64,000 nucleotides of DNA. Origin: Plantago ovata (lineage: Eukaryota > Streptophyta > Magnoliopsida > Lamiales > Plantaginaceae). The notes below the pieces were generated by a model, which worked only from the letters and a program-made list of their open reading frames with translations, was not told where the DNA came from and did no database searches. The stretch covers positions 96,666,365 through 96,730,364 of the forward strand of contig CM051455.1 in NCBI GenBank assembly GCA_028274465.1, read 5' to 3'. Shown piece by piece: positions 35,602 through 46,675 of the stretch (positions are counted from its first letter, which is position 1; each line of letters begins with the position of its first letter). The position numbers and the translations under genes were made by a program.

Positions 35602-37203
35602 TGTTTGTCCCTTTAAACAACAAGAAAAGACTAGAGGGGGGGAGGTGAATAGTCTTTTCAAACTTTCGTCGTTTAAAAAATTTCTCAGCAAGTACTTATT
35701 ACTTTTCAGTAATGAGTTTGCTGATACTGAACTTTCTCAGCAAGCGTAAATTACTTTTTAGTAACTAGGTTTGCTGATACTTAAAATCAGAGAGCGGAAG
35801 TCTTTGATACAATAAGTGCTTCTTTCAGTAAATGAAGGTTTCAGCAAGTGATGTGAGTGACTGTGTATAGATAGATATGATTTGCTGAAAAACCAAATAC
35901 AGTAAGTAAATCACACAAACACTTTTATAGTGGTATCTGAGAGTGGCGTAATCTCTCAACTAATCCACTTTGTCCTTTCTAGGACTGAATCCACTAAGAT
36001 AAGATTGAGGCTCCTTAAACACCTATCTAGAGCGATTCAAACAGAAACCAAAGCACACTTGCTTCGTCTCCAACCTAAACTAGAGAACGCAACCTTGTTC
36101 TCCACCAAACTTGGTACTTTTAATCAGCAAAACTATGCTCGATTAAGTTCCCCCTGAATATCACGCCTGAAAGGGTGTATTTTCAGTTAGAGAGGTTTGG
36201 GATGAGAAAACTTAATTATAACTTATTCAGTTACAACAAGTAATCTAAGAAACAAAACTTTGAATACTTTGCAGTAAGCAAGTTTGATTGTTTCTGGTGT
36301 CAAGACTTGTTCTTGTTCGAAAGAAAGAAAGAACACTTAACTAATTTCTTAGTCGTGCAATTCTACTTCTTCACAAGTAGCTTTTTCAAGCTTTAAGTCT
36401 TGGAACGGATCAATGGCAGTAGAGAGTATTGAAGGGTTTGTGAGTTTTAAGCACAAGTGAGATTATGACCACGTTGTTGACACACTTCAACTCTTTGCCG
36501 GATGACCTCTATTTATAGTGAAAATAAGGAGCCGTTTGAATTTCAAATTCTAAGGCTTTTGTTCCTTAAAATTTCACTATCTTGATTTTGTACTTTCAGC
36601 AGCGTCCTTGTTTGTCTTCTAGTCTTCATGTCCTTCGCGTGCATGCTTTGCATTTAATGCTCTTTTGAATAGAATTCAAACAGTAATATTGGAGCGCAAA
36701 ATACAAGTACTTTCAGCAAGAGGTCACATTGTTCCATCAGCAAGTGGTCAGTCTCAGTTTCAGCAAGCACAACCTACTCTGTCTTTCAGATTTTCACTTA
36801 TGCAATGCTGTTGCTGAAGTTTCCACTTTCTGAGCAACATGTGTCTTTGTAGATACCAGTCTTCAGAAATCTTCTAGTCTTCAGATCTTCAAAATCTTCA
36901 AGTCTTCAGATCTTCAAAATATTCAAGATTCTGAGCTGTTCTAAATGCTTCAATAGTTTGTTTGTAAAAACAAAGTACATCATCAGCAAATGCTTCAATA
37001 GGTTGTATTTCTTTTCAGAAAACAAGATACATCATAAGCTTTAAAACCAACCTATCTAGCACCTAACTAAGTCTTCAGCAAACGTTCCTCTTTTACAATG
37101 TCCTTAAAATTCTAAATTCCTATGGACCTTAAGAGTACTAGTTACTGGACTTTCCTTAATTTAGCATGGTTAATTGCTCATCAAAATTACAAGTTTCCTA
37201 ACA
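35602..37203 (-). repeat. Sirevirus-like 3' LTR
   Basis: 1602 bp, TGTTTGTCCC...TTTCCTAACA, with the GACTAGAGGGGGGG...GTGAATAGTC block. It is homologous to 5043-6554 and to the partial LTR 40316-41022 plus 46556-46670. Confidence 0.92.
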
Positions 37204-37503
37204 AATTTCCCCCTTTTTGATGTTAGCAATCCATGGTTAAATTAATTGTTACCCTTTTAGAGGTTTCTGATGTTGAATAAATCAGTTGATTAATGCAAGC
37301 ATACTTTGAATAATTAAACAGTAAGCATAAGTAAATTGCATAATCAAAAACCAATAAGAGTCAAAAGCTTCATTGCTGATAGTTATCTTTCAGAAGTTTA
37401 CAAGAAGTAGCAGAGATAACTTAAACAGAATCAGCAAACAAAACTTTAACAAAAACTATTACAGAGAATTAAGCTCTTCCAGAAGATTTTCTCAAAATCT
37501 CTC

Positions 37504-39922
37504 TTACACTCTTCTCAGCAAGTGCAGTAAATTCAACACAGTCCTTTTCGTAGTTTCCAGAAGCCTACGGACTTGTAGTTGAAGAATTCTTGCATGTTTG
37601 CAGGCAGTATGATGATGCTTTTCAGCATTCATTTCCATGTAGTGAGTTACCCACAAATGCATGCCCCAATTGCTGGCATGGAGAAGCTGTGTATCTGAAA
37701 TGCTTTTAGGATAAATCTTTCTTAGCCAGAGAAGGTCTTCTTCTTGATCCTTAGCAGTGAGATAGAAATACTCATAAGGAATCAATCCAAGTCTCTTCTT
37801 TGTTTTCTTGTTTATTGGGTCAGAGTAATAAGCAACGCCAGGTGGTTTTATCAAATTTGGTTCTTGTCTATAAGTCTTACCAATGGCAGTTCTTCTTACT
37901 GAAAAGATTCAACCATTTCCCAGCAACGTTTCTTGGGAGGGATTCTTCCCTTTGTTTTCTTTGTACCTTGAGTTCAATCCATGTGAACATTTGGTTCAAT
38001 ATGGATGTAGGAAAGAACTCATTCACCAGCAAATCTTCCAGCTTAAGATCCAGCAACCATGAATGTTTCTGATTACATTCTGAGTGGTTTCATCATTGCT
38101 GGTCTTTGTATACTCGATGACGGAGCCAATAGCAATGCTGGCCAGCCTCTTTTCTTCCTGTCTTTGCCTTCTTCTTCTTGATTTAGCATTGTCTTGATCT
38201 CTTGCTGAAGAGTCAGACGAGAAATGCTTTGAATGGCCAGACGGAGTCAAGGCTGTTAAAGGTCAAGCTCTTATGGCTTGAGCTATTGTCTGATTGTCAT
38301 CATCTTCATCATCTTCATTCAGATCTTGATGACTTTCAGTATGGCAAAATCTTGAGTTTCAGCAGCAGCTTTTCTCTTTTTGGTACTTGCTGAATTTAAC
38401 TCAGATTCTGCTTGCCTTTTAGAACTTTGCTCTTTTTCAGCAAGCGGTTCTATGGGCAGTGGCTCATCAACAGTAGGAGGGGTTTGGTTTCTCTTTCTGT
38501 ATTTTTCTTTCCCCCTTAGACATGGATTGCAACATCGGAGTGATGTGCAGAGAATAGAACTCATTGCAATTTTCAGCAAGAGTACTTAAGATGTTATACT
38601 TCATGATGATTTGTTGCTGATCAGAAGTCATTTTTGACAACTCCTTTTGAATACTCACCATGTTCTCTTCATGTTGTTTTTCTGTTGCGGCCTTATCATC
38701 CATGAAAGTCTGAGCCTTCACTAGAGCGGTCTTTGCTAGTCTGAGTGCTTGACTTACATCTTCTTCATAGCTCTTGTGATAAAGACTGATGTCTTTCTGA
38801 GCTATTGTAAGAGTAGTAGTGCGTCTCAGCACTGTAGCCAATATTTTTCCAATATCAAGCGGGCTCTCAGCAAGCAATGCCTCATCTTCTGCTTTGCAGG
38901 CATCATGGACTTTCTTCAGTGCCAAAATTCTAGGAGTAAACTCCTCAACTCTTGGGAACGGCACTAGATTTGGGGTCAAGGAATGAACTTTCAGTTCTGA
39001 AGCAAACTGATCATCCTTTATCAGCAATTCTCCTCTTAGACCATCGTCTATATCATTTATGTAATCAGGAGGAGGAATTTGAACCACTTTTGGGTCTCTT
39101 TTGGATTGTTCATCCTCATTTGTGATAAGTCGTCGTCATCCTCAGATTCATCAAGGTCAGCAACCTTGGAACCTAAGTCAGCAGCTTCATTCCTTTGGTT
39201 GAGTGGTTGCTGATGGCAACACTTCAGACTCAACAACTGGAGTTTCACCAGTAGTTAGTTTTATTGAGCTTGACTCAATTACTGGAGTTTCGCAGTAGTA
39301 GTTTTAATTGAGTTTGAGATCAATTACTGAGTTTCGCCAGTAGTTAGTTGTAATTGAGTTTGAGACTCATTACTGGAGTTTCGCCAGTAGTAAATGGAAG
39401 GGAGGGGACTTCCTTTGGTCTTACTCCTGAAGATTCACCAATTTCTAGATCCTGCGTATGCCTTGCATGGATCAAAAGACTGTTCTGTAGAGCGCGTTGG
39501 TAATCTTCATCCAATTCATCATCATCATCAAGGTTTGCATCAGTGACCTTGGCATCAGAAATTTGGCTCTTGCCATTTTTCAGGCAGCCCTTTTTTCTGG
39601 CATATTCTTCTTCAGTATCAGCACCTTGTACAGGTGCTTGATTTTCAGCAGCAGCAGGAGCAGGTGAGATTCATGCTGAGGTTGTGGTTGTTCAGCTTGC
39701 TGATTGTTTTTGAGTATTTCAGCAACTGTCAATTTAAACCACCAGCATCAGGACTTGGACCTTGATTGTCATCATCATCGTCTTTCTTGTCCTTTGAATC
39801 TTTCCCTTCATCATCACTGGGATCAGTCGGAATGTTTTCATCTTCTTCCTCTTCATCTCATCGGTCAGAATTACTAGCTCGAGATGCTTGTACAAGCAAC
39901 ACTCGTTACTTCCTTTCCTCAT
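37504..39922 (-). pseudogene. Degraded Sirevirus envelope-like region
   Basis: Minus-strand coding remnants lie in several frames. The longest is 39087-38467 (206 aa), with a predicted helical/coiled-coil stretch (ALRLAKTALVKAQTFMDDKA through KELSKM). A lysine/glutamate-rich frame follows (38579-38319), and 37854-37504 (116 aa) has GLIPYEYFYLTAKDQEEDLL. Upstream, 39922-39734 holds an acidic segment readable in another frame. The position just before the 3' LTR fits the envelope-like ORF of Sireviruses, which typically has coiled coils. I see no clear transmembrane segment, so env-like rests on position and element type. There are multiple frameshifts. Confidence 0.5.
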
Positions 39923-40215
39923 TTATTTTGTGGGGATCAGCCACCAGGGTACAAATGAACCCTTGAGCATCACAGCTTGTTCAGCTGGAGAGGCACTCTT
40001 GAATTTGCCTTCATATTCTCTCTGATTTGAGCAATCAGATTTGAACTCATTGCTGAGAATATGACATTTCTTCAGGAAGTATGGAATGAACGAATGTCTC
40101 GAGCTTTAGTAGAGAAGATCTCTTTTTCTCATAGATAATGAAGATGGAGATCAGAGAAATCCATTCGCCTGTATCTTTGCCAGTTGCTGACGGACTTAGC
40201 AACTCTTGACAAGTG

Positions 40216-40315
40216 NNNNNNNNNNNNNNNNNNNNNNNNNNNNNNNNNNNNNNNNNNNNNNNNNNNNNNNNNNNNNNNNNNNNNNNNNNNNNNNNNNNNN
40301 NNNNNNNNNNNNNNN
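40216..40315. other. Assembly gap of exactly 100 N
   Basis: A run of 100 unknown bases, the conventional placeholder for a gap of unknown size. It lies between the Sirevirus internal region and its 5' LTR. Primer-binding site, gag, pol and about 600 bp of LTR are missing around it. Confidence 1.
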
Positions 40316-41022
40316 CTTAATTATAACTTATTCAGTTACAACAAGTAATCTAAGAAACAAAGCTTTGAATACTTTGCAGTAAGCACAAGTGAGATTATGA
40401 TCACGTTGTTGACACACTTCAACTCTTTGCCGGATGACCTCTATTTATAGTGAAAATAAGGAGCCGTTTGAATTTCAAATTCTAAGGCTTTTGTTCCTTA
40501 AAATTTCACTATCTTGATTTTGTACTTTCAGCAGCGTCCTTGTTTGTCTTCTAGTCTTCATGTCCTTCGCGTGCATGCTTTGCATTTAATGCTCTTTTGA
40601 ATAGAATTCAAACAGTAACATTGGAGCGCAAAATATACAAGTACTTTCAGCAAGAGGTCACATTGTTCCATCAGCAAGTGGTCAGTCTCAGTTTCAGCAA
40701 GCACAACCTACTCTGTCTTTCAGATTTTCACTTATGCAATGTTGTTGCTGAAGTTTCCACTTTCTGAGCAACATGTGCCTTTGTAGATACCAGTCTTCAG
40801 AAATCTTCTAGTCTTCAGATCTTCGAAATCTTCAAGTCTTCAGATCTTCAAAATCTTCAAGATTCTGAGCGGTTCTAAATGCTTCAATAGTTTGTTTGTA
40901 AAAACAAAGTACATCATCAGCAAATGCTTCAATAGGTTGTATTTCTTTTCAGAAAACAAGATACATCATAAGCTTTAAAACCAACCTATCTAGCACCTAA
41001 CAAAGTCTTCAGCAAACGTTCC
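40316..41022 (-). repeat. Sirevirus-like 5' LTR, piece 1
   Basis: It aligns with 36211 onward of the 3' LTR but lacks the equivalent of 36281-36453 (173 bp). That loss lies between two TAAGCA motifs and so is a microhomology deletion. It ends with GTTCC (41018-41022), the target site of the Reina-like element. Confidence 0.9.
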
Positions 41023-41487
41023 TGTGATATCCCGAATTATTATCAAGACTTAGCGCGAACTAGTCTTTTACATTAAGTCGTATTTTACAGTTACAGTTTT
41101 ACTTTCTTTTGTCTTTTACTGTTAGAGTAATTTGGCAGTTAGAGATGTCTTTCTTATCCCCAATCTGGACCACACACAGCAACAACTTTTGCAACAAACA
41201 TATCTTCTTTATATGATGGGAGAGGAGTTGGAGAAAAGGATATGGGTGTATTGAGGTAATTCTCAATAACACTCGACTGATCTTTATCTTCATACAAACA
41301 CTATCAATATTAATTCATCTTATTTTTCAGGCGTGTTACAGGGGCTGAGATCGACGACGACTTTCTAGTTCAACTTGTCTTTTTTCTATGATTCTAGTTC
41401 TATCTTGTTGATCAAGTTTTCATTGAATCTGTGTAATACAAACTCGTATTGAGCTTCCTATCTATTTTCATTATTTGGGTCACAACA
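41023..41487 (+). repeat. 5' LTR of the Reina-like element
   Basis: TGTGATATCCCG...GGTCACAACA, 465 bp. It contains a TTTATATGATGGG box near 41211 that may serve as the promoter. Confidence 0.95.
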
Positions 41488-41490
41488 TTT

Positions 41491-41502
41491 TGGTATCAGA
41501 GC
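41491..41502 (+). other. tRNA-iMet primer-binding site of the Reina-like element
   Basis: TGGTATCAGAGC, four bases after the LTR end. Confidence 0.95.
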
Positions 41503-41539
41503 GAGGTTTATCAGCTGTGATTGAGTTGATTGAATACCC

Positions 41540-41860
41540 ATGGTGATGGAAACTCGAATGAAGGATATGATGGAGAAACTCCTCTCACACGATTCAGATA
41601 TTCTCAGCCTGAACCAGAAAGTTGACACAATCACGGAGAAGGTTTCATCGGCCGATCTTTCTCTCACAGAAATCAAGCCGTATTTGGAGAGTATGATTGA
41701 GGAGAAGAAAAAAGAAAAGGGTAAGGACACAGAGGACCTCAACAACGGGGCTGGGCCAAAGCTGTACAAAATCCCTCAACACCGCAAGGAGACGCACTCT
41801 GATGAAGATCAGCAGTACCGCACACCAAGGTTTGACAGAGAAGAACCCGTTCGCCGGTGA
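41540..41860 (+). CDS. N-terminal part of the Reina-like Gag
   Basis: A 106-aa frame beginning MVMETRMKDMMEKLL, with coiled-coil-like heptads (SLNQKVDTITEKV) and a charged hinge ending near the start of the next frame. It stops at 41858-41860, overlapping the following ORF by four bases. The next frame opens immediately with capsid-type sequence, so the two pieces were probably one Gag before a one-base frame change here. It is less likely a separate regulatory ORF. Confidence 0.75.
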   Translation: MVMETRMKDMMEKLLSHDSDILSLNQKVDTITEKVSSADLSLTEIKPYLESMIEEKKKEKGKDTEDLNNGAGPKLYKIPQHRKETHSDEDQQYRTPRFDREEPVRR

Positions 41861-43995
41861 CTCATCCCACATACCGTCTTGAGTTTCCCGAATTCTCAGG
41901 AGATAACCCACGTATGTGGATTAGGAAAGCAAACAGGTATTTCACTGTGAACCAGATGGATGAGTTTGAAAAGGTTTTACATGCTTCCTATTATCTGAAT
42001 GATGCTGCAGACTTATGGTACTTTGAATATGTTGAAGGGCGTAGTATTCATTGGGAAATATTTTGTCATATGTTGCTTGAAAAATTTTTAATACCTGGGC
42101 AAGAGGATATTGTTGTTGAATTCACTCAGCTAGTACCGAGGTCTGATGTTAATAGTTATGTGGAGCAATTCGAAGAAATTAAATCTCTGGTACGAGCTAA
42201 ACATCCTGCCATCACAGAGGACTTTTTTGTGTCCTGTTTTCTTAAAGGGCTTAAAGAGGAAGTAAGGGCACCAGTTCAATCATTCAGGCCCAGGAATCTG
42301 ATTACAGCCATTAATCAAGCGAAGCTTTGGGAAGGAACTCTGGATGTTTGGAATAAGAAGGGTAAAATAACACCTAAGGTTACTGCTCAGCCGGTTTCCA
42401 GTTCGAAACAAGGAAACTTTGGGGGAAGCTCTTCTGCAGGTCAACAAGGACCTGCTAAAAGCAACAACCAGTTGCCTTTTAAACGGTTATCGAAAGCAGA
42501 ATATGATGCGCGTAGAGAGAAGGGATTGTGCTTTAATTGCAACGAGAAGTACGTGTTTGGGCACAAGTGTGCTAAACTATTTCAAGTTGTACTGTCAATG
42601 GAAGAAGAGGTTGAATTACAGTTGGAGGATGAAGATGAGAAGGATGAGATAGAGGCGGGACATGTGGATAGTGAGATAAGCTTGCACGCTCTACATGGAA
42701 GCAGAACCAACAATTCACTCAAAATAAGTGGAGTAAGCAACAAGAGAAGGTTATCAATTTTGATTGATAGTGGGAGTACACATAGTTACCTCAACACCTC
42801 TACGGCACAAGAGTTGAAATGTCCGGTGGAAACTACTCCACCATGGATTATTACCGTAGCTAATGGGGAGAGGACCGTTAGCAAGGAACGGTGTAAAGTT
42901 TTTCATTGGAAAGCTCAGGGACATACGTTTGAAGCTGATCTCCCGCTTATTCCTTTAGGAGGATGCGATGTGATTCTTGGTCATGATTGGATGTGGAAGT
43001 ACGACCCAGTAACATTTTGCTTGAAGAAGAACTATTTAGTAGTAACAAAAGGAAATAGAAAACTGCAGTTAAAGGGAGAGGGTGATGAGGCAGCCTTGAA
43101 CATGATCAGTGGAAAGGGGTTTAAGAAATTTTTACAAAAATCTTCTCATGGGATTATGGGGCAGCTGTTCCATATAGAAGCCACTCCACAACAAAAAAAT
43201 CCACCAGAATCGATTTCCAGAATCTTAGCAGAGTTTAGTGACGTTTTTGAGGAGAAAAAAGGCTTGCCTCCTACACGGCATGTGGATCATCAAATTACAC
43301 TCAAGGCTGGAGCTGATCCCATACACCAAAAACCTTACAGGTATTCCCATAACCTTAAAGATGAAGTTGAAAAATTAGTGGCTGATATGTTAGAACAAGG
43401 GTTAATTAGTCCTAGTTCAAGTCCTTTTGCTTCTCCGGTATTGTTAGTTAAGAAGAAGGATGGTACATGGAGAATGTGCATTGATTATAGGCGACTGAAT
43501 GATATAACTGTTAAGGACAAATTCCCTATGCCGGTAATAGAAGATCTTCTGTCTGAATTGCATGGTGCGCAAGTGTTCTCGAAGATGGATTTAAGGCAAG
43601 GATATTTTCAAATCAGATTGAAAGAAGAAGACAGGTACAAATCAGCATTTGTAACGCACCATGGTCAATACGAATTCAAGGTAATGCCATTTGGGCTAAC
43701 CAACGCCCCGGCAACTTTTCAGAAATTAATGAATGAAATTTTTGAGAAACTGTTAAGGAGAAGTGTGCTGGTATTTTTTGACGATATACTTGTGTATAGC
43801 AAGACACTTGAGGAGCATTGTGATCATCTTGTTCAAGTATTGCAGATTCTGAGATCACACAAGTTGTATGCAAAAAGGTCCAAGTGTGGTTTTGGACTGC
43901 AACAGGTAGACTACTTGGGCTTTATCATCAGTGGTGAGGGAGTCTCAACTGATCCGGAAAAGGTTCGTGCTATGGTTGACTGGCCCGTTTCCTAA
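41857..43995 (+). pseudogene. Reina-like Gag, protease and reverse transcriptase
   Basis: A 712-aa frame. The Gag core begins LEFPEFSGDNPRMWI; a nucleocapsid-like CFNCNEKYVFGHKC follows at about residues 225-240. The protease has LIDSGSTHSYL and VILGHDWM. RT has [45 protein letters not shown] and the catalytic FFDDILVYS. It opens with GTG rather than ATG, consistent with being a downstream part of a longer frame. It closes just after RT because of a single-base frame change near 43985-43991 in a short T run. The remaining pol continues in the next frame. Confidence 0.92.
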
Positions 43996-46057
43996 AACTT
44001 TGAAGGCGTTGAGAGGTTTTCTGGGGCTTACGGGGTACTACAGGCGGTTCACACCTGGTTATGGCACTATTGCCAAGCCGCTTACAGAGTTAACCAAAAG
44101 GGGAAGCTTCAATTGGTCTTCAAAAGCAGAAGAAGCATTTGATAAACTCAAGAAACAACTTATGGAGGCACCTGTTCTTGCACTTCCTGATTTTTCTATA
44201 CCATTTGTCATTGAGACGGATGCCAGTCAAACGGGTATCGGGGCAGTGTTGATGCAACTTGGGAGACCTATCGCATATTTTAGTCAAGCTCTCTGTCCGA
44301 AAAACCAAGCACTGTCAACTTACGAAAAAGAGCTTCTGGCTATAATGTCGGCTGTTAGCAAATGGAGTGGATATTTAGTGGGAGCCCGTTTTATTATTAA
44401 AACGGATCATGCTAGCCTTAAATACTTGAGGGAGCAAAAAATTGTGAATTCTCTACAGCAAAAGTGGTTGTACAAGTTGTTGGGATATGATTTCACCATC
44501 GAATATAAACAAGGGAAGAGTAATTTAGTAGCTGATGCAATGTCCAGAAAGTACGAATATGGAGCTGCTCCAGAAGAAGAAGCAGAAGAGGATGCTGAGT
44601 GTGCTTTAATTACACAAGTGAAACCACAATGGGTGGAAGACATAGCTGCCAGCTATGAGAAAGATAAAGTAGTTAGAGACATCATGGCAGCCCTTGTTTT
44701 ATCTCCAGAAACCCAGGACCACTACAGTATAGTTGATGGCATCTTAAGGTTCAAAGGGAAGATTGTTGTAGGAGATTCTAATGATGTCAGAATTAAAGTA
44801 TTACAGGCTATTCATGGTTCCACCATCGGTGGCCACTCTGGAGTACACACTTCGTATTTAAGGGCCAAATCCTTGTTTTATTGGAAGGGAATGAAACAAG
44901 ATGTGGAGAATTATGTACTGAGCTGTGATATTTGTAAGAGGTGTAAGGATGAAGCTGTAGCTTATCCCGGATTATTACAACCCCTGGACATTCCGGAGAA
45001 ACCTTGGGCCCAAATATCAATGGATTTTGTAGAGGGATTGCCTAGTTCGAATGGGAAGCAAGTCATTTGGGTCATCATTGATCGTTTGACGAAGTATGCG
45101 CATTTCTTGGCTATCAGTCACCCATACACAGCAGAACAATTGGCTGCTCTTTACATTGCCGAGATTCACAAGCTTCATGGAACCCCCGAAGTGATAGTCA
45201 ATGATAGAGATATCGTATTCCAATCTAATTTCTGGAAGGAATTCTTCAAGTTGCAAGGGACGAAACTAAGCATGAGCACGGCCCATCATCCACAGAGTGA
45301 TGGCCAGACTGAGAGATTGAATAGGTGCGTTGAAACTTATTTAAGATGCATGATCCATGACCAACAAAAGAAGTGGGCTCAATGGCTTCCTCTTGCTGAA
45401 TGGTGGTATAATACATGTTATCACCATGCCATTAAAACATCACCTTTCGAAGCATTATATGGATATGCTCCTCCTCAGCTTTCTCTAGGGCCATTTTTGC
45501 AGCACTCTGACAGTGGGGCGCAAGAAATGATTCTCAGCAGACAACAAATGGTTCAGGTCTTGAAGGAGAACATGGAACAGGCGCAAAACCGGATGAAATT
45601 GTATGCTGATGGTAAAAGAACGGAGAGAGAATTTGCAGTGGGAGATTGGGTTTTCCTTAAAATGCAACCTTTCAAGACTGGAAATACTTTGCTTAAGCGG
45701 CAGACTAAGCTATCTGTGAAGCATTTTGGTCCTTTTGAAGTCATTGAGAGGATCGGACCAGTGGCTTACCGTTTGAAGTTGCCTGATGGGACTCGAATGC
45801 ACGATGTGTTCCATGTTTCGTTGCTTAAGAAGAGGCTCAAAACGAGATACACTCCGAATCCTATACTTCCAGAATTCAACTCAGATGGTTCCCCATGCGT
45901 TTATCCTGTTGCTGTATTGGATACTCGTGTTACTAAGTGCAGGAACAAACCAGTGACTGAATACCTTATCCAGTGGAGTAATTTATTACCTGAAGCTGCG
46001 TCCTGGGAAAAGGAGGGTTCTATCAAGGTGCAGTATCCAAAATTCACATTGCCTTGA
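43931..46057 (+). pseudogene. Reina-like RNase H, integrase and chromodomain
   Basis: The real content begins near 43990 (KALRGFLGLTGYYRRF). RNase H has FVIETDASQTGIGAVL. Integrase has an HHCC zinc region (HSGVHTSYL...CDICKRCKD) and the catalytic MDFVEGLP, VNDRDIVF and SDGQTERLNR. After the MHDVFHVSLLKKRL motif, a chromodomain-like tail follows (VTEYLIQWSNLLPEAASWE). Chromodomains steer integration to particular chromatin in this group. The domain is intact here, unlike the older Tekay-type element in this window. Confidence 0.93.
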
Positions 46058-46085
46058 GGTCAAGGCAAATTTAAGGGGACGGCAG

Positions 46086-46550
46086 TGTGATATCCCGAAT
46101 TATTATCAAGACTTAGCGCGAACTAGTCTTTTACATTAAGTCGTATTTTACAGTTACAGTTTTACTTTCTTTTGTCTTTTACTGTTAGAGTAATTTGGCA
46201 GTTAGAGATGTCTTTCTTATCCCCAATCTGGACCACACACAGCAACAACTTTTGCAACAAACATATCTTCTTTATATGATGGGAGAGGAGCTGGAGAAAA
46301 GGATATGGGTGTATTGAGGTAATTCTCAATAACACTCGACTGATCTTTATCTTCATACAAACACTATCAATATTAATTCATCTTATTTTTCAGGCGTGTT
46401 ACAGGGGTTGAGATCGACGACGACTTTCTAGTTCAACTTGTCTTTTTTCTATGATTCTAGTTCTATCTTGTTGATCAAGTTTTCATTGAATCTGTGTAAT
46501 ACAAACTCGTATTGAGCTTCCTATCTATTTTCATTATTTGGGTCACAACA
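46086..46550 (+). repeat. 3' LTR of the Reina-like element
   Basis: 465 bp, same as 41023-41487 except GAGTTGG/GAGCTGG and GGGGCTGAG/GGGGTTGAG. Both differences are transitions. Confidence 0.95.
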
Positions 46551-46555
46551 GTTCC

Positions 46556-46670
46556 TCTTTTACAATGTCCTTAAAATTCTAAATTCCTATGGACCTTAAG
46601 AGTACTAGTTACTAGACTTTCCTTAATTTAGCATGGTTAATTGCTCATCAAAATTACAAGTTTCCTAACA
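46556..46670 (-). repeat. Sirevirus-like 5' LTR, piece 2 (outer end)
   Basis: Continues piece 1 after the duplicated GTTCC and ends TTTCCTAACA, followed by the Sirevirus TSD ATCTG. Confidence 0.9.
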
Positions 46671-46675
46671 ATCTG

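Larger units (their letters stand above)
41023..46550 (+). mobile_element. Young Reina-like chromovirus (Ty3/gypsy)
   Basis: A 5528-bp element with TSD GTTCC (41018-41022 and 46551-46555). The LTRs are 465 bp each and differ at two positions that I could see. Primer-binding site TGGTATCAGAGC is at 41491-41502 and the polypurine stretch AAGGGGACGGCAG lies just before 46086. Gag, protease, RT, RNase H, integrase and a chromodomain-like tail are all present on the plus strand. Small size, short LTRs and domain features fit the Reina clade. The reading frame is broken at two points (41857 and about 43985). It is the youngest clear insertion in the nest. Confidence 0.95.
35602..46670 (-). mobile_element. 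Sirevirus-like element, gag-pol missing, interrupted by assembly gap and Reina element
   Basis: Flanked by ATCTG (35597-35601 and 46671-46675). The 3' LTR is 35602-37203; the complement of the polypurine tract (AATTTCCCCCTTTTT) is at 37204-37218. Internal sequence runs to 40215 before 100 N. The 5' LTR resumes at 40316 and continues to 41022, then 46556-46670 after the Reina insertion. Only the region next to the 3' LTR survives, where Sireviruses carry their envelope-like gene. Gag and pol are either in the gap or deleted. Confidence 0.85.
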
